DNA from: Taenia hydatigena
Lineage: Eukaryota; Platyhelminthes; Cestoda; Cyclophyllidea; Taeniidae
NCBI GenBank assembly: GCA_036345935.2
Contig: JADWOT020000002.1
Coordinates: 9,702,196-9,766,195, forward strand
Length of the DNA: 64,000 nt
Reading direction: 5' to 3'
The notes below the pieces were generated by a model. It searched no databases. It worked only from the letters and a program-made list of their open reading frames with translations, and was not told where the DNA came from. Both the position numbers and the translations under genes were made by a program. This document shows, one piece after another, positions 1-12,500 of the stretch. Each line of letters begins with the position of its first letter. The first letter of the stretch is position 1.

Positions 1-1520
1 AATTATTACTTGAACGATTTCAGTATGAAGTTGCTATGATTAAGCACGAAAAGATGATGGGTGTGTTTTTCAGAGTTTTCTAAGAATAATTGGTATTTAG
101 AGTTTTGGTGAAAAAGAACTGAAATATAGAGTTAAGCTCTAGGCTTGCTTCTTGAGACAATGTCCGGCTTCAGTTATGCTTCGATGCTCTGTTTGTTTGA
201 TGAATGCTCGGAAGGCTTCGGTGTGGAACAATTCTTCAGCACTTCTGAAATATTTCATGACAGTCTAAATCAACGACTGCTAGTAGCCTCGATGCTTTGC
301 GCAGCCAACTTTTCAAGCCCTGCAAATGATTGTGCTTTTACACACTAAATTTTAATTCGCATTGCACCAGTTATGCAGCCTCTCACCCGCAGACTTACGA
401 TTATCTTCGGATGTTCCGAAAAGACAGTTATTCAATTCTTTTGTACATATCTCTGACTACCGCTGTTAGTGGTCATACGCACTAGTTCTTCAATAGCTAC
501 CGGTGTTCCGCGTGGTGTTGACACTAAGAGATCAAACTATGATACCACTAACCAGAGTGCGACGTTGAGAGAATTTCGATAGAGGCTACATTTATTTGTG
601 TCACCTTAGATCCACGAAACTTTGATAAACGCGCCAGCAGATGCGTCATCCTTTCCTCAACTATAAAAGCTTGTTCATCATCAATGTGATTTGCGGACAT
701 TTGAGCTTCCTTGAATTTCGATCACGCGCTTTTGTTGCTGCGCCAGCGCTGCTAATCCTTTGCGTGTTCCTTAACAGCACCTGCCTTCCGCTTAAAAATC
801 CACGACTCCTTCATCGGATTTGCTTAATTTTATGAAATTCTGTGGTTTCGATGTGCATTGCATGAGTCCGGCTGCTTTTCACTTGACATCGTGATTAATT
901 ACGCACAAGACCATGAGTATCAGGGAGCAGGTTGCCTCTTACGTGTGAAGGTTTTGTCCTTATCGGACCTACTTTGATTAGTCTAAATTCATACATGTTT
1001 CCTGCATCAGCCGACAAGTTGTTTAGCATTTCGTATTCCTTCTTTGGAGGCTAATCTTGCTATCTCTCTCGCGACTAAAGTTGGTCCAATGTTTTACCTA
1101 TTTGACGCATTAGCGGCTTTTAGTATCATGCAACACGCCCTTCTTTACGCACTGGTAGTAGTCTTCCTGGCTGATGTCAAAAAGGGATTATCAAGGGTAA
1201 AATGCTCCTTTTGAGGAGGTCTTTGGTGTAAAGCGTTGAAAAAACTGATTCAGGAGAGAAAAGCAAATAAAATGCTGACCAGCACAATGCCCAGCCTTGC
1301 TGATACGGCGGTCGCCACACGCAGAGCAAGAGAGTGATAGCAGGGAACGCTGGAGAAGACGCACAAAGATAGGCAGAAAGCAAAAAGGTAGGCGTTGCGC
1401 GAACCCACCGGGTAGATAGATGGCTCGCTACGCTGCCAAAAGTTGACGGTGGTGACGGAACATTATGTACCACGTATACCACCGACGGTGACTGCGAGCT
1501 ACGACGTTAAAGACAACGGC
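1..1520. other. No recognisable feature
   Basis: Only short open runs of chance length, with no splice-bounded exon or repeat that I can support. Confidence 0.5.
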
Positions 1521-2256
1521 AGTGGACCAAAACTCTTATGTCCAATATCGCCAAAGTAGTATTAAGGAGAGGCCAACTTGTGTGCAAGGTTGTTAGGAGT
1601 ACTCCCAATCGCGTAAATTGCAGCAATTCATGTATCGTGCTCGTTTTGCAAAGTGAAACATCAAATATGAGCCTCAGCAAGGAAAAACTATTTTTCTAAC
1701 TTGGTCTCCTAGTGCTACGACAAGAATATTCACCAATAAATCTTCTTCGACCTAGTTCAGCGCATTTTCTCCACAGAAAGGCGTCACCTATTTGAGCCAT
1801 TGGCGCTAATGTGATGAAGTAGCGGCACTTAGCTCCAAACAATGAAAGTTTGGAATTGAGTTTGCAGAAGATTGACTAGACCCGAAACTCCTGTGCCCAA
1901 AAGCACTAGAAGGGAATCAGAAGGGGCTAGATTATGTGCCAGGTTGTTAGGAGTACCCACAATTGGGTAAATCACAGCAACGTATGCATCATCCTCGTTT
2001 CATCAGACATGTTCCTCAGCAGGGAATAAAATTCACTTCTAACTCGGTTTTCTTCTGCCACTACAAGAATGGCTAATGATGAATCTTCTCCTACTTTGTA
2101 TAGCGTGTTTTCTCCACAAAACTACCTCACCTCTCTAAGACATTGTAGCTCGTGCGAGGAAGTTGCAAAAAAAGGAAAAAGGCGATGCGACGAAGTGTAT
2201 TCGATATAGCCTCAAATAATGAAGGTTAGAATTAGGTTTGGTGAGCGGTTGACTAA
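1521..2256 (+). repeat. Two-copy tandem duplication, ~360-bp unit
   Basis: Copy 1 (about 1521-1878) and copy 2 (about 1879-2256) align end to end with many substitutions and small indels; the offset grows from 355 to 376. Shared blocks include AGGTTGTTAGGAGTAC (1587 and 1941), GTTTTCTCCACA-like blocks, and the ends TTGACTAGA / TTGACTAAA. Neither copy has a conserved open frame. It looks like an old local duplication of non-coding DNA. Confidence 0.8.
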
Positions 2257-4493
2257 ACTTAGATTAAAACGCTGTCAGTACAGTTGCAATGGTCACATTT
2301 AGGTGGATATCACCATTGTTCCAAGGCAACAAATGTCGAGGTAGCCTCATTTGAAGACCGCGGTTTGTTTTTGTCGGATACTCTGTGGAAGTCTTGACTA
2401 AGTCAAAGGCGAGTCGTCTTTTCCACTTCGTCTTTAAAGACGAGCACTCTCTGTTCACTTATAAGGATGAATAATTCACCCTGTCATGAAATTCTGACAA
2501 CTATTCTACTCAAACCTACAAGTTGGTTTCGCTGCTAAAAGGCAAGTGCATTCAGAACCTGCTTTAAGTGGTGCACCAATGCGCAAATATTTTGCATTCT
2601 TGAGCCCCTCTAAATTATTGGCATTGCCAATGTTTTGTCAACAGCTGAGGTCGAATTTTCCTCGTCAAACCTAAACTGCTACTTGTGCCGTGACAGTGGT
2701 ATGATAACCATATTTTCTCGGTTTTCGAATGCTTAAGAGACTTTAATTTTTCCTTGGTCTGAAATAAGCGCTTGAGGTTTAAGGTTCTCCTTGTCTTCTA
2801 CTCTTGCAACTAATCCGAGTGCATGGTGCGTACTACGATTGACACATTCATGTGTCTGCTTGGAACTTGTATTTTGCTGGTAAGCGAAATAAAAGTGGGC
2901 TGCTATGTCTACTGCTTGCAAAATGGAAAAAGATTTGACTGGCGTGACAAGTCCTAGGACTGTATGAGGACTAGGGCCCGGCAGAATCACAATAGGGGTG
3001 GATGGATTCCTTGTGAATGTACGATTTCGCCAGTCCACACAATAGGAGTAGTGGTTCCAAGCGATGGATGGCCTAAGCAAGGCCTCGCTTTTATGATCCT
3101 TTACTGCTGAGCTGCGCTGCATACATTCTGCCTGAATGCTTCGACCCCGTTCATCTCAACTGTATTTAGGAGGGTTGTGGCAATCATTCAAATAAATTAT
3201 TTTAAGAATCAACAAGTCAGAAAACAAATTTCAAATCATCATGACCATCAAATTAATCTTTGACGTAAGGAAAAAGACAAGCTACGTAGATCATAGCACC
3301 ATTTGCAATTTTTTGCTTTAGGTAAAACATACTGCGGGAGGAGTCTATCCCCTCCCCTCTGGCACTTTGGGTACCATCTGACAACTTCTGGCTGATTTCG
3401 AAGCAGCAAACAGGCGCGTGCTCCTTGCATGCCCCACATTCCGACTTTCATTTCTTTGAGGAATTTCATCGACTTGATCGAGCTGCTTATGTATCTTTTC
3501 ATGCCGTCAAGATTACACTCATTTGAGTGTTTTGAGTGCAATTCCTCCAACTTCTTGCGAATAGTGGAATGCTTTATGTGCAATTCCTATTAAAGCAGCT
3601 ATTAGTTGTTGTGTTACCGCCATAGCTACAGAGAGACCCTACACGATGAAAAGTCGTCCCACCTTTCACACTTCCTATTAATTATCTATGATTTTGAACA
3701 ATGCATAAAAATCTATCTAGCTGGCCATTTCATGCAGTGCTTAGAAAGTTGTAGCAATTAGTAAGGTAGGTAAACAGTCCACTTCGCCAGCATTCGGTAC
3801 TCACGATGTAAGAGCATGGTAAAAGAGGGCAAGATGTTGTCTTTTTAGGAAAGCTGAAGTACTCGAATTGAGAATTTAGAGTAAAAGACAGTTACTACAT
3901 TCTGCTCGTAAGGTCACGGCAGAAAAGTACTTTAATCTACACTTTATATGCAGCCGCAGCTAGCAAGGTAAGATTTTAGCTGGCCACATTCACGCTTAGA
4001 TTATTTTCCTTTCCTTCAGACAATAGTGGATCCATTGCTTTCACCATCTAGCACAGATTGGTTGTCTTTTAAGATTGTACTGTGAAATGCATAAGTAAGT
4101 AAGGCATTTGCAGTATTTCAAGTAGGGTAGGCTGGGTCAATCACTTATGTAACATACTATGGCTCAAGCAAGCCGCAATCTTTAATGAATAATTGGAAAA
4201 GTTAAAAAATTGACATATTTTTAAATTCAAATCATAGATGCTTGGAACAAGAATATAAGAAGAGGTTATACACAGCGAAGCCAGCATTAGGAAAAGAGAT
4301 ATTTAGGTTTGTTTTAGAGAGTTTCAAAATTTCTTATTTTTCATAGATTAAGAGGATATAGATTGTGTCGCATAATTAATGAATTGTAAATAAGAGCAAA
4401 CAAGTCAGTAGGAAAAAAATTATCACACAGAAGAGCAAAAAGAGCCTACAATAGCAAATGAAAAGGGAATTGAGGAGAGCATTGGAGTCTAAT
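2257..4493. other. No supported gene
   Basis: A 129-codon ATG-started minus-strand frame (3122-2733) is present but has no splice, homology or poly(A) support. The stretch left of the satellite is very AT-rich. Confidence 0.4.
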
Positions 4494-4750
4494 CGATTGC
4501 CACCATATGACTGCAGTTGAATTGACCAGAGCCGACAATTTGTCCTTGGTGTCTCATCGATTGCCACCATATGACTGCAGTTGAATTGACCAGAGCCGAC
4601 AATTTGTCCTTGGTGTCTCATCGATTGCCACCATATGACTGCAGTTGAATTGACCAGAGCCGACAATTTGTCCTTGGTGTCTCATCGATTGCCACCATAT
4701 GACTGCAGTTGAATTGACCAGAGCCGACAATTTGTCCTTGGTGTCTCATC
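4494..4750 (+). repeat. 64-bp tandem satellite, four copies, cut by a single N
   Basis: Four identical 64-bp units start at 4494, 4558, 4622 and 4686. Each begins CGATTGCCACCATATGACTG and ends CTTGGTGTCTCAT. The array stops exactly at a single N (4751), after which unrelated sequence begins. The N probably marks an unresolved junction, so the true copy number is likely higher. The bases just left of the array (GGAGTCTAAT) resemble the unit end (GGTGTCTCAT), which suggests a fifth, diverged unit edge. Because 64 is not a multiple of 3 the array is not a coding repeat. Confidence 0.95.
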
Positions 4751-4751
4751 N

Positions 4752-7700
4752 AAACCACTCTGCGAAGAAATTTTCACGCACTTCAAAGGAGGCGCAAATC
4801 ATGCTGCTTAGGAAAGACCCATAGAACAGGAATTTTAGGTGATTGTCAAGTGTAGACATCATTTGTGGCACTCCCGTGGTTCTGTAACGCATTATACCCA
4901 TTAAAGATAGATGATTGCTACAAAAAGGAGGGAGACCGCCAGGGTTAGTATTACTCTTAGTTGCACTCGTGCAGTTCCTGACAGCCCTGACTTCATTGCA
5001 AAGTGATGTTAGCTACCGTGAGTTCGTCTCACGTGGAGAATCAAGACAAAGCAAGCATACAACTCAACGAACCGAGAACAATAATTGCAGCGTGTTGGAT
5101 GCAATAGGCACTGCTTTTACTTCATTAAAATCAATTTTCTTATTAAAGACTGGCATCCTCCACCACTGAAATATCCTTCTTGACTCCCATTCGCAAGCCG
5201 AGCATCTACCACACGAATGTGTGGTGGGTTACGCGGACCGATGTCTGAGTCTCCGCCTGCCCTATTTGGCCTGTTACTAACTCAAGGGGAACAATGGTGG
5301 TGGCAAGAGGTGAATCTGACGTTATTGCACAGCTACCACAATGTCTGCTACTGAGCGTTGCACCTTGGTGTGGTGTGATAACCGCATTGGCGTTAGAAGT
5401 TGTTGGGTAAGATTAACCTGACTTCCGCCAGAACGGCCACAAATGGCGTTCAATTTGGCATTTACCCCTGTCATGTGCTTCGCAAACTTGGCAATGGCGA
5501 AAATAGCCAGAGTAGATTTGAAGCGGTTCCCTAGTAAAGACGTTGGTTGTGTGGGTAAGCCACACTCCCTCTCACACCATACTAGCTGATCACCGCCCAG
5601 ATGGAAGGAAGGCTGAGCAACATTGAAGCGAGAACAATGTGGAAAAATAGAGGGGAGAAAACATTGGGCAATTGAAAGAATCGTAAGTCATGACATTTGT
5701 TTCATAGTTCTGCTATACTAGAACATAAGCCTTAAAGTAGCGATTGGCATGAGAAGTAATCTAGACGAGGGGTGTGAAGAGCCTAATCCGGTGTTCAGGC
5801 GGTGGAGGTAAGTACGGTAATTGAGTAAGGAAATAGCATCCTAAAGACAAAGTGAAGAAGCTATTCAACCCTTGAAACTTACAGGACTGCAAACCTACCT
5901 CCTCAATTAGACTTCTTCCGATGGTCTCCTTTGCCTTCAACACTCATGAACACGTCCTAGCTGAGCAGGTGTGCCTAAAACACGAATACGCCTTAACGAG
6001 GCAGGCTTGGCGGCAGCATGAACACCTCCGTTAGCTTATTTTAGGTGGGTGGAACAAAAGCTGCAGCAGCTTTTGCGAATCGCTTTGCGCTAGCATGATC
6101 TCTTTAATCACAGCTCCTTCCAGTCCCTCTAACTCTCTGCCGACCATCAAATTGTCAGTGTTACCTTGTTCTCTGTTGTACAACCACTTCAGCAAATAAA
6201 TGATCACTTTAGTTATATCATTTCTGGTCCACTGAGATGTGTTGCACGCATTGCCTGAGCATGAGCTGCAGCTTCCGCCTTCCATGAATGTGAATGCTGT
6301 GGTGTAGATTATTTGCTGCTCTCCGTTGTTTCGCACTACCCCTTTATGCTGCTTCAAAGTCACCTGATCCTCATGCATGTTGGCACATGGTCGTATCTTG
6401 GTAACCCGTGTGATTCCGTTCGTCACTGTTTTCAGGTGTCCATGCACCTCCATTTACTCGGTCTCTAAAGGGTACAATTAGACTTGTTTGATTAGCACTA
6501 AGCAAGTCCATTCACTAGGGAGGCAAGTAAGTGCAACAAATTCTGTCTCTCTCCCCACTTTCAATTTCTATGTGTCTCATTAAATCCCCGCATGTCAATG
6601 CATTACGTCTTGCTTGGTGGATAGGTTGACATACGTCAGCGCTGTAGATATGCTCTAGTTCAATGCACTTCCATCTCCACTCAGTAACCTGCCCTTTTAC
6701 TTTCGTCTAAGTGCCTGTGTACTTGCCTGAATTCCCGCCAGTTTGTCCGCCTGCCTGCCCTATATCTTGTTGGGCTGGCGGGCTTGCAGTCCACCCTTGC
6801 ATCGAGCAGACTGCATCACTGCCCGCTCTTTTCTCGACTGCATATTTCACTCCTAGGCTTCATTTTATAATGCACAGTGTATCCATTGATGTGTCTTAGC
6901 CTTGCACATTGTACTTATTTCTCTCTCCTCTTGCCTCATGCCTTTCAATAGATTAACACACTTTTCCACTTTCGCTTGAATGTCTGCCCGCCTGCGTGCC
7001 TTTCTAATAATAGGCTCGCGGCACTGAAAAAGGAAGAGAGCATCCAAGTGCACGACAAAGCTTGTAAAGCAGCTCAGATTCCGTCTGTTTGTCAAAACCT
7101 AATGAGTGATCTCAAAAATTAACTTATTTATTCTAAGAAATGCACATACCAAGCAAAGCTCTCGCTCTATTACAGATATTGAGCACAAAATACAAGTAAT
7201 TTTGTTGTCCCAATCACTCACTTATGTGTGATCTAGGACCCCACTAAGACGCCACTTGAGTAATATGTCCGTCACTCCTGTGGCCATCCTTCCTTAGAGC
7301 TCTAGACGCCTCCATATTTTGTTTATGAATGATCTCACCAAAATAACTTAAAGAAGCAGCGAGTAGACGTTTGGATGTAGATTTTAATCAAGACAACTCA
7401 GGTGAACTGCTTCAATTTGCTGGGTGCGTTAGATGCATGCGGTTGTCCATATTCGTGCAGTATAAAGCACGCAAACGCATTTGTCCAGTAGCACGACAGC
7501 GCCGTTTGGATTTGCTGCTGCTCCTACACTAAGCTTGAGCCTGCGTAGCGTGTAAGCTAAGACGTTGCGGCGTGGTTAAATACCGCATAGCTTTTAAATT
7601 CTGTCTTGATTCAAGCTTTGAATAGAATTGCGCTTTGTATTTTACTGATAAGTAGACCCTTTACCGCCTCGTTTGTGGTAAACTAGAAACCCTACCATGC

Positions 7701-8949
7701 ATTTGATGCATACTTATCAGCAATTATTGCCAAGCTCTGTCTGCTCGAGGCCACTTAGCACTACAGACCTCTCTCAAACGATTGTGCGTAGTCGGTAGAC
7801 TGGACAGGAAGACCTTTAAATTAGTGAAAAGAAACAAGACGCAAGACCTTAAATCGCATGCTTTGTACAGCATGCAGCGAAACAGGATCGTAGGAAAGTA
7901 CGTTTTATCTTAGAACTAGCAGAAAGAGGGGAAGGAGAGAGAATATAAGGAGGGAGAGTGTGGAGGGTTCTACCTCATAACCATTCTCTGCACCCTCATA
8001 ACTCCACTTGCCTAAGAGAAGGTCATTAACTATCTTAAGCACCAGACTATTACGTAAAGGCACAGACATGGACGTGTTAGTGTTAGACCAAAATTTGGGT
8101 TTTAGAAACAAAATTGCACGATAAAATGAGAAGCTGTAAGTTGGTCACCTCTACAAGGCTAATAGATTGTAATTGTGGCCGTTTCGCCAAATATACCAGT
8201 TGACAAGCAAATTAATTAATGCAGAAATCGTAATAAAAGAACTGAGAACCACATTTCAGTGGTAAGCATCATCCACTACAATAATGACAACATGTTCCTT
8301 CTTTGCATCCAGAAAGGCAATGCAGCGTGGTTGCCCGCTAGCCAAAAGCGGTGCGACACATTTGATGGAGTGACTTGCATAAACGGCCAATCTTACAAAA
8401 GTCTACTATTTTTGTGTAAATTACAGGAAAATTGAGACACCCTTAAAATATGTGGGTTATATTATTAGAAAACTGGCAACACTAGTCAATCCAAAAATAA
8501 CAGCATAGCTAGCTCCGCTCGCAAAACTTGTCAAAATCATGAGTTGTTTAAGACTCAAGCAGCCTATACGAGTAAGCATATAAGAAAATCCACCTTTTAT
8601 TGTGCATCATAAGCAAGGAATCTTATCGCCTTGCCGGTATTCAGCCTTGCAGTCAAGTGACCCCATGTTTCGAGGACTGTCACTACCCCTTACTGGATGC
8701 AAATAAAATCTTTTTTTAGAAAAGATTTCATTAATTACCAGCGATTAAGTTCATACAAGCATTCATGCACCGATTCGGTTGATAAGGCTATCGCAGAACT
8801 TCACTGAGATTAGGACTGATTTTCTTGGCCTCTTTTTGTTTGGGTAGATGCAGAAATGTTTATTTGGGTTTGAATCCGTTAGCGCCAAATATAAATAAGT
8901 AAAAACTTAAAATCTGGCACTAAAATGAGGACAAGAAAAGAAGTGAGGT
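4752..8949. other. No supported gene
   Basis: The best frame is 140 codons on the minus strand (6453-6031, ATG start), with amphipathic-looking segments such as VIIYLLKWLYNREQG. No domain or splice signal supports it. Confidence 0.4.
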
Positions 8950-9422
8950 GTATATGAGCTCCATTATTCTTAATCTTTTCGAAGGACGTGTACTTCGTGT
9001 AGACTGCCATCAATAAAGCAGTCGCTAAGGCGTTTGTTGAAACCTCTGTAATTCTTCAAGGTGCGTTACGGTGCTGCAGTTCCTGCGTTGTGACGTAGTA
9101 GACAGAAAGGATCACATGAAGCGCAAATGAAGGGCTTAGATGCGTGGAGGAAAAGGCTTGCTACTCAGTTAGTACTTGTAAAGATTAATGGTTTGACATT
9201 GGAATAGCTCCTAATTATGCACGATATTATCTGTCATCTATCTACCATGCTGAGGTGCGCCTCCCCACCGTGAAGTAGAGACCTTGCATCTGCCGTGGTA
9301 CCGTCAAGTAGACAGAACATGCACAATGTGAATTCTCCTTCGTTGGCTAAAGGCTAACTAATCTGCTCCTTACTTTTCCATTTCCTACGTACTCCATTTG
9401 TCTATGCAGATCCTGAACGAAT
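8950..9422 (+). repeat. Dispersed repeat R2, copy 1, truncated by the assembly gap
   Basis: This segment aligns in the same orientation with 49440-49880. Paired blocks in order: CGAAGGACGTGTACTTCGTG with CGGAGGGCACATACTTCACC; GTGCTGCAGTTCCTGCG with GTGTTGAAATTCCTGCG, each followed by TAG..GACAGAAAGG; TTGCATCTGCC in both; CATTTCCTACGTA with CATTTTCTACGTA. No coding frame is shared. The right end disappears into the N run at 9423. Confidence 0.7.
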
Positions 9423-9522
9423 NNNNNNNNNNNNNNNNNNNNNNNNNNNNNNNNNNNNNNNNNNNNNNNNNNNNNNNNNNNNNNNNNNNNNNNNNNNNNN
9501 NNNNNNNNNNNNNNNNNNNNNN
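9423..9522. other. Assembly gap of 100 N
   Basis: Exactly 100 unknown bases, the usual placeholder for a scaffold join of unknown size. It interrupts repeat R2, so the missing piece may be repeat sequence. Confidence 0.99.
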
Positions 9523-12500
9523 GTGCGCATTTGGAGAGCGATACTGCCGATGGCCAGGGCCTGAAAAAGGTCTCGTAGTAGTAAGGGGGATGGTGGTAGT
9601 GGTACCATGTGGCGAAACTGTGGCGATGGTAAAAGGATGGATATCTTAGCCAAACTCCAAATGCATTAAGCCTGGAGGTAAAGCAGATGGTAAGATAAGC
9701 AAGGCGGTGCGAGGCAGAGGGTTGGAAATTATGCTTGCGACGAAATCAGTATCGGACTTCTTCCATGTGAAGTTTTCATGGTTAGTATTGATATAGCTCG
9801 GACTGTGAATAAGAACTGACGTTGTTTCACTGGTTCTACACGGGTTTTGGGGAAGGGCAGAGGCAGACATAGAGGAAAAGTGGGTGAAGTAGAGGGCAAT
9901 GGCTCTCTATTGGTTGGCATTGTAACGGTTGCCCAAATCGACATCGCGCATCGGGCTCAACAAACCTAAGCTGGGAGTCGCTACGTCAGGCTATTCCATG
10001 CTATGCGAAGACAAGCTAAGCCACACCAAGTCTTTAGCCATCGTGTCACACCACTTTGACTAGGAAAAAAGAGTAGAGGCGTTTTATTCAAGGTGGCATT
10101 TAATTCGACTTGTAAAATGCAGCAGAATGTGACCCTGCTCCAGCACATTTCCCAATGCACCACTCCGAGTTTTGACTCCGTGCACAAGGCTGTAATTAGA
10201 GCCCTTCCCTCCCACTCTCACTGACTTCATCGCTGTCATCCCTCTCCACGACATTGTGGACCACACACATGGGAGGGAAATTAAAGTTCCGCTTTTGGAT
10301 GCATAGGATGCAGACAAATGACTCCCTTCTACCCCGTTCCACTCACAGGCATTGGGTTGACGAGCAGCACGACGGTGCAAGAGAGAAGGAATCGTGCTCA
10401 ATGCTTTCACACAACATTGTTTGCCGTGTCCTCGTTTGCTTTGTGATTTTACCAAGACTAGTAGGGTGTCCTGAGTTGTGTTTTGTAATAATGAAGAAAC
10501 ATCAGGTTAAGACAGGCTGCTGAAACTGGCTTAAATAAGTTCTTGTGCACCACAGTGAGGTGAGTGGAAAGAAGGAAAGGCTCTGTCTGAGCTTCAGCTA
10601 ATCAGCTCTATTGCACTTGAGATTCACCAAAGTACTTCTTTTTGAGCTGCAAGTGCGACAAATGGGTAAAATTAGACGATTTATGATTTGAGCTTTCAAT
10701 TATATCAAAAGGCAAAAAGATGTATAAAATTTGCAATTTTCGCATGGATCACGTTGGTGCACCAGAAAAGGCAACGATGAAGCTAAAGTGGATTTTGCTG
10801 TAGCGCAGCATGTTTTGCGCTTAAAAAGGGATAAATTGTTGCCTTGTAGGTTTTTGTGACTATCTTCTCTAACGTCACATCACCGTTTTATTTAATCACA
10901 CTGTGACGGTAGTCACGTGCTCAACTTCACAGCTGTGGAATCGATATCAGTAGGGCATGATCGTGATAATCACTCTAGTCTGTGCGCATGGGTGCAACAC
11001 AATTGGCTCCGACTTCGCTCGTACAAGTGGCAAAAGCTTAGTTCACTCGAAAATCATCCTTGGCACCAATAATGATTACCGCAAAACTTACAGCTTCCCC
11101 ATCATCTACTTGTCTGTGTTAAAAAGATACATGCCTGCATCGCAGTGAGAACGACCATTCTTTTCAGCATGCGCAAGTAATTCGTATTTCTGACATGAAT
11201 GAGAGTGAGCAGGACGAAAGTAGGCTAGTCAACCAGGGAGAGATGGCTTGATACTTGACTTCGAGTTCGCCGATTATTATCTTGAAGTGATGACACTGAC
11301 GTTCATTGTCACCATCTACGGCTACTTATTCATGTGTTCTTAGTGAGCAACATAAAGTGAAATAAAGTAAGAAAGCATATTGCTCCGCATATATGGCAGA
11401 CTTCGGTCGATCGGAGGGTGTACTGATTTGCTGGTGATATTTTTGCAACCACGGCATCTTTGATAAGTCCGTTTTAATGGCGTCACCAATTCTGCAAAAC
11501 ACTTGAATAAAAGATAAAAGAACATCAAAGAAGATTGATTAGAGGCTCAAATGCTTGTGTTCATCCATCTACTCAAGTTGTGAGTGCAAAATTAGCTTTT
11601 GGCAGTCAGATTGATGCTTATCCGACTTGTTATACGGCGCGACAATAAGCATATTTGGAAGCTTCGCCTCACTGCGCTATCAGTTCTAACAAAATAGGTT
11701 CCAGTTAGCAAGAAACTCACTTGTGACTTGTGCATTTAGCTAAAGGAACTAGTTGTGCCAAATGTCAGCAAAGCAGAAGAGTCCAAGGCAATACTATAGG
11801 CTCGCATTGTGATGCAGGCATCACGGCAAAAGAAAAATACATCGGTAAAAGACATAAGTGCATGTGCTCTTATGCTGCCTCCTGCTTCAAACATTCTGTG
11901 CGAAATTCTGTGCGGTGAAGGCGCATCTCTCAGACCTTATTTGAAAGGGAATGAAGTTGGGAGCGGTTCGTGTGGGACAACAAAGGTATGGAAGAGGAAC
12001 GAACCACTGTGGATTCTCTCTAAAGTAGACAATCAAACTCTCATCCATGTGTGGTTAAATGAAGTCACTGAGAAGCAAATAACTGCTTCAAAGCTTTGTA
12101 AAACACAGACAGCATGCATTGTTAGTGAATTTCCTTTCCTATAGATAGCATCGTCTGGGGTATGATCGCTGCGCATTTCGTTGGCATTGAAAATCTGCAA
12201 CACTCCCACCTTTGCTACGAGTGCATAAGCTGAGTACTGAAATTTGTAAAATGCATTTGCTTTGCATCTTTTATCAGATGATCCTTTAGATCATCTGATA
12301 AGCGCATCAAATTCTAAGATATTGAAATGCATGATAAAACTAATTTTCTCCTAAATCTAGAGGCAGACAGCATAGTCTATGCGGTTCAACTGTCTCAACA
12401 TCTAGTAATAAATACCTGGTGCAATGTTGACAGTGTTGGAACCATTTCCCGACCTCCTTCACAGCATGTGATGGCAGTTAGTTCTAGCACCAAGTCGCAT

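Noticed and set aside
2733..3122. 129-codon ATG-started minus-strand ORF
   Set aside because: Plausible-looking peptide but chance-length, unrecognised, and no regulatory context.
6031..6453. 140-codon ATG-started minus-strand ORF with amphipathic-looking helices
   Set aside because: Frames of this length are expected several times by chance here; no domain, splice or poly(A) support.
9398..9653. ORFs running through the N block
   Set aside because: Translated through 100 unknown bases; not real.
11812..12144. 110-codon ATG-started plus-strand ORF crossing a GTATGG donor-like site
   Set aside because: No homology recognised; cannot be separated from a chance frame.
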